The notes below the pieces were generated by a model, which saw only the letters and a list, made by a program, of their open reading frames with translations, made no database searches and was not told the DNA's origin. From CALLJL01 sp964627255 (GTDB lineage Bacteria > Acidobacteriota > Aminicenantia > Aminicenantales > CALLJL01): DNA of 64,000 bases. Positions within the stretch are counted from its first letter, which is position 1, and the number at the start of each line of letters is the position of its first letter. The translations under genes were made by a program, and so were the position numbers. Of this stretch, positions 57,900 through 64,000 are shown piece by piece. Location of the stretch: assembly GCA_964627255.1 (NCBI GenBank), contig CAZVIN010000073.1:14402-78401 (forward strand). Reading direction: 5' to 3'.

Positions 57900-60160
57900 T
57901 GGAAAAATCGTTGGTTATCGTGGAATCGCCGGCCAAGGCGCGAACCATTAACCGCTATTTGGGGTCGAATTATCTGGTTAAAGCTTCGATGGGTCATATC
58001 CGTGACCTACCCAAGAGCAAGTTGGGGGTGGATATTGAAAATGATTTTTCGCCCACTTATACCATTTTGCCGAAGCGACGGAGCTTGGTAAAAGACCTGC
58101 AGCGTTTGGCCGCTCAATGCCGGGATGTGCTGCTGGCGGCTGACCCGGACCGGGAGGGCGAAGCGATTTGCTGGCATCTAAGCACCCTGCTTCAAGAATC
58201 CAACCCGAATATTCGGCGGGTATTGCTTTACGAAATCACCAAGAGGGCGGTGGAGGAGGCCTTCCGTCATCCCGGAAACCTTGATGAGAATAAGATCAAG
58301 GCCCAGCAAACACGGCGAATCCTGGACCGCCTGATGGGCTATTTAATCAGCCCTCTTCTCTGGAAAAAAGTGGGCCGGGGTCTGAGTGCCGGCCGGGTGC
58401 AATCCGTGGCTTTAAGACTAATTTGTGAACGAGAAAAGGAAATTCGCAGGTTTGTTCCTGAGGAGTACTGGACAATTACCGCCCTCCTGGAAGCTGCCAA
58501 CCCGCCGGCTTTCAAAGCGAATTTAGAAAAAGTAGAGGGCAAGAAAGTTCGTCTTCCCGACGGCTCAAAGGCCGAGGCCGTGGTCGCTGAGCTTCGTTCT
58601 TCTCAGTTTGTCTTGGTCGACGTTAAAGTCGAGGAGAAGAAGAAGACCCCCTCGCCTCCTTATACCACCAGTACCCTCCAGCAGGAGGCTTTTCGATTCC
58701 TCCGGTTTCCAGTCAACAAGACAATGGCCGTCGCTCAGAGGCTTTATGAAGGGCTGCCCATAGGTGAACGCGGGCCGGTTGGTCTCATCACTTATATGAG
58801 GACTGATTCCGTGCGCCTTTCGCCTTTAGCCCTGAGCTGGGCCCGTTCTTTGATTGCAGCCAAATATGGCCCTGATTATCTCCCGCCCAAGGCGAGAATT
58901 TTTAAAAATAAGAGCCAAGCTCAGGATGCCCATGAGGCCATTCGTCCTACCTCCCCTGACCTAACTCCTGAGGCCGTTAAGCCTTATTTAAAAAAAGAAG
59001 AACATGAGCTTTATTGTTTAATTTGGAATCGCTTTTTGGCCTCCCAGATGGCGGCCGCCCTCATTGAAGCCACCGAGTTTCGCATCCAGGCCGGCCGCTA
59101 TGAATTTAAGGCTAAAGGTCAAGTGCTGAAATTTCCGGGGTTTCTCCAGATTTTCCCTGAGGCCTTAGAAAAGGACGAATTGTTGCCCAAGGCTGAGCCA
59201 GGCGAGGTGCTGCGTCTTTTGGATTTAGAAACAAAACAGAATTTTACCCAACCACCTCCCCGTTATACCGAGGGCACTTTAGTTCGAGAGCTGGAAGCTA
59301 AGGGAATTGGCCGGCCTTCGACTTATGCCCCGATTATCGCCACCCTTCAGGACCGGGTCTATGTATTTAAAGAAAAAGGCAAGTTCGTGCCTACTGACTT
59401 GGGCATGTTTGTGACTGATTTTCTGGTAGCCCATTTTCCGGATTTGATGGATGTCAAATTTACCGCCCAGATGGAAGGGGAGTTGGATAAAATCAGCGAG
59501 GGGGAAAGGGAGTGGTTGGCTTCGCTCCGTAATTTCTATCAACTTTTGAAGCAAGATTTAGAGAAGGGCATGGAGGCGGAAGGAGTCCGGGGAAAAGGAA
59601 TTCCCACTGATGAGACCTGTCCGCTCTGCGGCCAGCCATTAGTTATTCGGGAAGGCCCTTATGGCCGGTTTAAGGCCTGTTCTGCCTTTCCTAACTGCGG
59701 GCATAGGGAGAGTTTAGGTCGGAAAGAGGCTAAGCCGCTGGAAGAGAAGTGTCCTCGCTGCGGCCAGCCTCTTATTTCCCGTAAAGGTCCTTATGGTTAT
59801 TTCATCGCTTGCTCCAACTATCCCCGCTGTGATTTTATTAAGAAGAATAGCGAAGAAACCGGGTTAAGCTGTCCCTGGGATTGCGGCGGAACCATCTTGA
59901 AAAGAAAAACCAGACGGGGCCGGGTTTTTTATGGCTGCAGTAATTATCCCCGTTGTCGGTTTGCCACTTGGGATGAGCCAGTAGAGCGAATTTGCCCCCG
60001 CTGCAGTCGGAGAGGGCTTTGGTTGAAGAAGGGCCGGGGAGGGAAAAATCAGGTTTATTGCGCGGCTAAAGAGTGCGGCTTTCAAGAAGAGATAAAGGAG
60101 AAGGAAAAGGTCAAAGAAAAGGAGCCGAAAAAAGCTGCGGCTCAAACTTCCCAGACATAG
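57899..60160 (+). CDS. topA: DNA topoisomerase I
   Basis: Type IA topoisomerase relaxing negative supercoils. The 753-aa protein has the TOPRIM domain (LVIVESPAKARTINRYLG, AADPDREGEAICWHL), the active-site Tyr in PVGLITYMRTDSVRLS (about 300) and the strand-binding core with AHEAIRPT and GIGRPSTYAPII. Four C-terminal zinc ribbons follow (CPLCGQPLVIREGPYGRF, CPRCGQPLISRKGPYGYF, CPWDCGGTILKRK, CPRCSRRGLWLKK). The tail is Lys/Glu-rich. It starts within the dprA stop and xer follows after 6 bases. Confidence 0.97.
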   Translation: MEKSLVIVESPAKARTINRYLGSNYLVKASMGHIRDLPKSKLGVDIENDFSPTYTILPKRRSLVKDLQRLAAQCRDVLLAADPDREGEAICWHLSTLLQESNPNIRRVLLYEITKRAVEEAFRHPGNLDENKIKAQQTRRILDRLMGYLISPLLWKKVGRGLSAGRVQSVALRLICEREKEIRRFVPEEYWTITALLEAANPPAFKANLEKVEGKKVRLPDGSKAEAVVAELRSSQFVLVDVKVEEKKKTPSPPYTTSTLQQEAFRFLRFPVNKTMAVAQRLYEGLPIGERGPVGLITYMRTDSVRLSPLALSWARSLIAAKYGPDYLPPKARIFKNKSQAQDAHEAIRPTSPDLTPEAVKPYLKKEEHELYCLIWNRFLASQMAAALIEATEFRIQAGRYEFKAKGQVLKFPGFLQIFPEALEKDELLPKAEPGEVLRLLDLETKQNFTQPPPRYTEGTLVRELEAKGIGRPSTYAPIIATLQDRVYVFKEKGKFVPTDLGMFVTDFLVAHFPDLMDVKFTAQMEGELDKISEGEREWLASLRNFYQLLKQDLEKGMEAEGVRGKGIPTDETCPLCGQPLVIREGPYGRFKACSAFPNCGHRESLGRKEAKPLEEKCPRCGQPLISRKGPYGYFIACSNYPRCDFIKKNSEETGLSCPWDCGGTILKRKTRRGRVFYGCSNYPRCRFATWDEPVERICPRCSRRGLWLKKGRGGKNQVYCAAKECGFQEEIKEKEKVKEKEPKKAAAQTSQT

Positions 60161-60166
60161 CGAAAA

Positions 60167-61066
60167 ATGCAGGATAAAATTGCTCGCTTCTTGAGCTATC
60201 TGCGGTATGAAAAAAACGCTTCGCCTCACACCGTGACGAGTTATGGTCGCGATTTAAAGCAGTTAGCCCTTTTTCTTGACCAAGAGGGTCTCAGCTTAGC
60301 TTCGGTCAGTCATTTAACTATCCGCCGGTTCTTAACATCTCTTCATGAACATGGTCTGGCGAAATCAAGCGTCGCCCGGAAATTGGCGGCCATTAGGGCT
60401 TTCTTAAGCTATGCCGAACAAAAGAGATGGGTGCGAGATAATGCGGCTAAGATTGTGGCCACGCCCAAAAAAGAAAGAAAAATGCCGAACTTTCTTTCGG
60501 AGCAAGAAATCCAGGCCTTTTTTAGCTGGCCAGAAACGACGGACCCTTTGGCTCGGCGTGACAGGGCTATCTTGGAACTTCTTTATGCCACAGGAATTAG
60601 AGTAAGTGAACTCGTTGGCTTGAATGAGGAGGAGGTGAGTTTTAAAGAAAGGCTCATTCGAGTGCGGGGCAAGGGTAAGAAAGAAAGAATCGTTCCTTTT
60701 GGTCGGAAGGCCGCCGAAAGCCTTCGAGCTTATCTTGAAGTTCGGCCGCAATTAATCCCCAAAGCGGCCGCTTCTAAGAGACTAGAGACTAAAGCCGTCT
60801 TTATTAATCGACGGGGAACGCGGCTGACCTGTCGCTCGGTCGAGCGAATCGTCCAGAAATACCTACGGCGTCAGGCCGTCCAGCGTCGGGTTAGCCCCCA
60901 TTCCCTTCGACATTCCTTTGCCTCTCATCTTTTAAGCCGGGGTGCAGATGTCCGGGCCATTCAAGAGCTCCTGGGTCATGAAAGCTTAGCCACGACGGAA
61001 AAATATACCCACCTTGACCTGCGTCGCCTGCTCGAAGTTTACCGCCGTAGCCATCCTCGTTCCTGA
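60167..61066 (+). CDS. xerC: Tyrosine recombinase XerC/XerD
   Basis: Site-specific recombinase, probably for dimer resolution at dif. The 299-aa product has an N-terminal SAM-like domain (KIARFLSYLRYEKNASPHTV) and a catalytic domain with TGIRVSELVGL (Arg 145), VRGKGKKERIVPFG (Lys about 169), SPHSLRHSFASHLLSRG (His 245, Arg 248), GHESLATTEKYTHL (His 271, Tyr 280). Full catalytic set, normal length. Linked to topA and dprA, which is the housekeeping position; no mobile element flanks it. XerC or XerD cannot be told apart here. Confidence 0.93.
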   Translation: MQDKIARFLSYLRYEKNASPHTVTSYGRDLKQLALFLDQEGLSLASVSHLTIRRFLTSLHEHGLAKSSVARKLAAIRAFLSYAEQKRWVRDNAAKIVATPKKERKMPNFLSEQEIQAFFSWPETTDPLARRDRAILELLYATGIRVSELVGLNEEEVSFKERLIRVRGKGKKERIVPFGRKAAESLRAYLEVRPQLIPKAAASKRLETKAVFINRRGTRLTCRSVERIVQKYLRRQAVQRRVSPHSLRHSFASHLLSRGADVRAIQELLGHESLATTEKYTHLDLRRLLEVYRRSHPRS

Positions 61067-61139
61067 ACCTCCCCCGAGCTTTTTTGCCCTGCGAGGCGGA
61101 TTAAAATTTTCTTTAAGAGTATTTCATCTTTTATTGGTT

Positions 61140-61400
61140 AAGCAATGAAACATCGGGAATGGCGTCGCTCCGGTTCTAGTTTTTAGTGGCATTTTTCTTC
61201 GCTCTTTTCGACCCCGCGGAACTCACCACCTTGTTCACAGGGACAGCCCAGAAGTCCTTGCCCCTTTTGGCCTTTCCGCTTGTCCTTTTTAGGCTTAGAC
61301 AACCTCAACGCCTAGAGGCTCGCTGGAAGACCGATTCGAGGAGGCTAAAATTTTAGTGCTCGCTTTCACTATCCCGGGCTTATCCTTTAGCGTGGGCTAA
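61140..61400 (+). repeat. Decayed intergenic repeat segment, copy 2
   Basis: Shares blocks with 37205-37470: TTAAGCAATGAAACATCGGG (61138), CGCGGAACTC (61217), GAAGTCCTTGCC (61251), TTTAGGCTTAGACAACCTC (61287), and CCCGGGCTTATCCTTTAG (61373). The latter block is also like 63342 (CCTGGGCTTACCCTTTAA) and 26505. There is no open reading frame of character, so it looks like a relic in several states of decay. The whole gap is 61067-61711; nothing else is supported in it. Confidence 0.5.
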
Positions 61401-61435
61401 AGAGGGAAAGGAAGAGGAAAGTCAGAATGAAAAAT

Positions 61436-61465
61436 AGGTAAATATGTAAGTTGTCACTAATTTTT
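61436..61465 (+). repeat. Dispersed A/T-rich motif, copy B
   Basis: AGGTAAATATGTAAGTTGTC followed by ACTAATTTTT. It is 40 bases after the decayed segment at 61140-61400. Together with copy C this is the least diverged form of the motif. Confidence 0.6.
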
Positions 61466-61711
61466 ATTTGACTAATTTTTAGGGCTCAGTTACCCATCGT
61501 GGCCAGAAGTTCTCTTGAAGGACGATTCGGGAAAACTAATCCTTACATCATTGCTTCCCCTATTTAGGACTTTTCATTTAAGCCATTCCAGATTGAAGGG
61601 GGTCAAAGTTTTTTATTCAAAAGCTATGGTTTATATCAGCTTTATGATAAAATAATAAAAAGGGAAGGGGATTCCTGCCGGATTCTTTTTCCGCTTTAAC
61701 GGAGGTTTTTG

Positions 61712-63124
61712 ATGAAAATTACTTTGATTGAGCCCAAGGCGCCGGGGATTCATGTCTATTCCAAATTTAAACTTCCCCGCCTTGGCCTGCCCATTCTTGG
61801 GGCTTTGGTTCAACGGGAATTAGGTCTGGAACCAAAAATTTATGTGGAAGACCTAAGTCCGGTGGATTTGGAGGCGGTTTCCGCATCTAACCTGGTAGGA
61901 ATTTCCTCGATTACCCCGACTGTGACTCGGGCTTATCAGCTGGTCGAAAAAATTAAGAAACGGAAGCCTATTCCGGTAGTCATGGGCGGACCTCACGTCA
62001 CCTTTCTTCCCGAAGAAGCTTTGGCCCATGGCGCCGATTACGTGGTGCGAGGAGAGGGAGAATGGTCGTTTGTGGAACTGGTAAAATCAATTCTAACGGG
62101 CCAGCCCTCCTTGGATTCGATTCCCGGTTTATCCTACCGAAAAGAGAAGGAAATTATCCACAACCCCCTCCCCCAAAAAGTAGAGCCGCTGGAAGGACTT
62201 CCCTGGCCTGACTTAAGCCTCATTCAAAACTGGCGGAAAATGCGCATCCTGCCGATGCTGACCAGCCGTGGTTGTCCTTTTAACTGCACTTTCTGTTCGG
62301 TAACCAAAATGTTTGGCCGCCGCTACCGGATGAGACCCGTCGAGGATGTCCTGAACGAGCTGGAATACTGGCTAAATCAGAAGAACTGGCGGTCGGTTTT
62401 TTTCTATGACGATAATTTTGCCTGCCGCAGCGAGCATACCAAGGAGCTGTTACACCAGGTCATTGCCCGAAAGCTGCCAATGCGCTGGACAGCTCAAGTG
62501 AGGGTAGACGTAGCCAAGGATGAAGAGCTGCTTCGTTTGATGCGTGCCAGCGGCGGCTCCGTGCTTTATATCGGGTTGGAGTCGGTCAATCCCAAGACGC
62601 TGGAAAAATACCGGAAAAACCAGACCGTGGAAGAGATTGCCCAGGCTATTCAAACTATTCATCGCCACCACCTCCAAGTGCATGGCATGTTCGTTTTAGG
62701 GTCGGACGAAGACGACCGTCGGACAATTGACGAGACAGTTCGTTTTGCTCGCCAGATGAAAATTGACACCGTGCAATTCATGGTTTTGACTCCCCTCCCT
62801 GGCACCGAGACTTTTTTTGAGCTCTCCCAACAGGGGCGACTTTTAAACGAGGATTGGTCTAAATTCAGCGGCCATCATGTAGTCTTTAAGCCCCGGCTTC
62901 TGTCGGCTTATGAACTCCAAAAAGAGGCCGCTATTCGGGCCATGCGCCGCTTCTATTCGCTCTGGCAATGCTCTAAATTCGGGTTTCAGTTTCGCTGGCG
63001 GAATTTAGCTATCTTTACTTATGCCCGACACGCTATCAATCAATGGATAGGGCAGAACAGGGACTTTCTGGAGAGATTGCGGCTTCTTTCTTCTCCCTCG
63101 AGTAAAGCTTCGCCCAGCTCTTAA
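61712..63124 (+). CDS. B12-binding-domain radical SAM protein
   Basis: About 470 aa from ATG 61712 (GGAGG 6 bases upstream; a TTG just before it belongs to the same frame). N-terminal cobalamin-binding-type domain with GISSITPTVTRAYQLVEKI and VMGGPHVTFLPEEALAHG; then the radical SAM cluster motif TSRGCPFNCTFCSVTKMFGRR (CxxxCxxC, about 187-207 with ligands Cys191, 195, 198), FFYDDNFACR and IGLESVNPKTLEKY. The fold matches HopR/BchE-like and hopanoid/lipid methylase families, but substrate cannot be assigned. The N-terminal domain has no clear DxHxxG, so cobalamin binding is not certain. Confidence 0.85.
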   Translation: MKITLIEPKAPGIHVYSKFKLPRLGLPILGALVQRELGLEPKIYVEDLSPVDLEAVSASNLVGISSITPTVTRAYQLVEKIKKRKPIPVVMGGPHVTFLPEEALAHGADYVVRGEGEWSFVELVKSILTGQPSLDSIPGLSYRKEKEIIHNPLPQKVEPLEGLPWPDLSLIQNWRKMRILPMLTSRGCPFNCTFCSVTKMFGRRYRMRPVEDVLNELEYWLNQKNWRSVFFYDDNFACRSEHTKELLHQVIARKLPMRWTAQVRVDVAKDEELLRLMRASGGSVLYIGLESVNPKTLEKYRKNQTVEEIAQAIQTIHRHHLQVHGMFVLGSDEDDRRTIDETVRFARQMKIDTVQFMVLTPLPGTETFFELSQQGRLLNEDWSKFSGHHVVFKPRLLSAYELQKEAAIRAMRRFYSLWQCSKFGFQFRWRNLAIFTYARHAINQWIGQNRDFLERLRLLSSPSSKASPSS

Positions 63125-63574
63125 TAATTGTTGGCGCTCAGGCGAAATTAGCCTGGAGATAGATTATTCAGAAACGTTTCGGACCAGAAGAGGGGAAAAG
63201 TTTAACCAGCCGCTTAGAGCTTTAGCCCTTGTGAAGACCGCCAATTAAATTAATCGCTGCCGACAAGGAATTGAGAAGCACCGCTTCTTCTTAAGGAAAC
63301 GTAAGCGCCGATTTGTCCCAACCTTTTAAAGATAATCCGTTGCCTGGGCTTACCCTTTAAATTTCAAATTGTGAATTTCGCCTTCCAAATGGCGGTCCTT
63401 TTACTCATTCACGTATTTGGTTTATGCTAAAGCACCTTGGCAGTCGCAGCTTGCTCCGAAGTCGGTTCAGCAAGGATAGAACTTCCATGGACGCTTCCGC
63501 CATCCCGACCTGTCCCTCAACTTAGCGAAAATATAGAAAGGAGGCAAAAAACAAGATAAAAAAAAGGAAAAAAT

Positions 63575-63604
63575 AGGTAAATATGTAAACTGTCATTAAT
63601 TGTT
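63575..63604 (+). repeat. Dispersed A/T-rich motif, copy C
   Basis: AGGTAAATATGTAAACTGTC followed by ATTAATTGTT. It lies in a 602-base gap (63125-63726) that also has a decayed-repeat block at about 63342, an imperfect hairpin at 63137-63158 just after the radical SAM stop, and no supported gene. Confidence 0.6.
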
Positions 63605-63726
63605 AAAATTTATAAAACCCGCCGAGATAAAATGGAAGAAAACCAGCCAAAATAAGAGATAAGGTAGATATAGTTTTTTCTCAAGACAGGACACAAAAAA
63701 GTTCGCGGCTAAGGACAGAAAAAAAC

Positions 63727-64000
63727 TTAGCGAATGGTCAGGTCTTCCTCAAAGAAGAAACGGCGCTGCCGCTTGGGTTTTTCATTAATCGGGTCGGCGT
63801 CCAGGGCCCACATGCCGCGGCCATGGGTGGCAATGACGATAATGTTATCCCGCGGATGAATAATGAGGTCATGAACATAAGCGGAAGGCAAGTTAGCCCC
63901 CAAGACATTCCAGGTTTTGCCCCCATCCTTCGTAACATAGACGGCCAGGTCAGTGCCAACATAAAGAATATTCCGGTCCACAGGGTCTTCGCGAAGAACA
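63727..64000 (-). CDS. BNR-repeat (sortilin/VPS10-like) protein, C-terminal part (cut by window edge)
   Basis: The minus-strand frame is open to the end of the window; only about 90 C-terminal residues are seen. They read LREDPVDRNILYVGTDLAVY, then VTKDGGKTW, the Asp-box (BNR) repeat, with VHDLIIHPRDNIIVIATHGR and GMWALD. Large periplasmic or secreted proteins with many BNR repeats and a final GRGMWALD-type end are common in Acidobacteria and Aminicenantes. The N-terminal body lies beyond the window. A GTG at 63981 is not a real start because the frame continues. Confidence 0.85.
   Translation of the reverse strand, partial: VLREDPVDRNILYVGTDLAVYVTKDGGKTWNVLGANLPSAYVHDLIIHPRDNIIVIATHGRGMWALDADPINEKPKRQRRFFFEEDLTIR

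Noticed and set aside
60167..61066. Tyrosine recombinase as a sign of an integrated element
   Set aside because: It is in the housekeeping dprA-topA-xer order, has normal length and no flanking att-like repeats or phage genes.
1..64000. CRISPR arrays
   Set aside because: No regularly spaced direct repeats with unique spacers were seen, and no cas-like gene.

Overview
The window reads as a chromosomal segment of a diderm (LPS-bearing) bacterium of roughly balanced base composition. There is no plasmid, phage or CRISPR signature. The gene set suggests Candidatus Aminicenantes or a relative near Acidobacteria: a cyclic-2,3-diphosphoglycerate-synthetase-like/carbamate kinase/ornithine carbamoyltransferase operon, a B12-type radical SAM protein, a BNR-repeat protein at the right edge, RNase Y, a short PheT and AtpZ/AtpI. 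This placement is inference from gene content, not from a marker phylogeny.

Left part (1-7.4 kb): the 3' end of selB, then a minus-strand operon cpgS-like > arcC > argF > large unknown protein with a plausible sigma70 promoter, then a YfcE-like phosphoesterase followed by an unlisted 51-aa basic ORF. Translation and housekeeping block (7.4-22.8 kb): tRNA-Val(GAC), thrS-infC-rpmI-rplT-pheS-pheT, a coiled-coil protein plus zapA, rny, ymdB, xseA-xseB-ispA-dxs-tlyA-nadK. infC appears to start at an AUU codon 60 bases upstream of its first ATG, which restores the conserved N-terminus of IF3.

Metabolic and envelope block (22.9-37.2 kb): a two-gene FAD/iron-sulfur amine or amino-acid dehydrogenase operon, glgA-trxA-trxB, lpxD and a YihY-type membrane protein downstream of atpZ-atpI-atpB-atpE (F0 genes whose c subunit carries the Na+-type ligands), and lptD. 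Surface polysaccharide block (36-53 kb): rmlA-like, epimerase and rfbB genes for dTDP sugars; two SDR enzymes resembling GDP-mannose dehydratase and reductase; purF; then hldE-type kinase, PHP-domain protein, O-antigen ligase, heptosyltransferase and Trm112 on the minus strand; and on the plus strand a glycosyltransferase, a WaaP/Kdo-kinase-like kinase, a TIM-barrel glycosidase-like protein and a methyltransferase in a tightly overlapping operon. Right part (53-64 kb): outer-membrane-like SH3 protein, DUF1573 protein, YggU, nucleoside transporter, dprA-topA-xer, radical SAM protein and a truncated BNR-repeat protein.

Long intergenic gaps (about 26.2-26.6, 37.2-37.5, 53.2-54.1, 56.5-56.7, 61.1-61.7 and 63.1-63.7 kb) are not random. 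Several share decayed segments with one another, and four carry copies of an A/T-rich motif (consensus about AGGTAAATATGTAA-N2-TGTCA). These look like relics of a repeat or mobile-element family. I found no clearly novel defence or biosynthetic system. The most interesting items are the repeat family, the AUU-initiated infC with its long overlap into rpmI, the Na+-type c subunit with a signal-like extension, the small coupled ORF at 6.6 kb, and the arcC/argF/cpgS-like operon with its unknown 685-aa partner.
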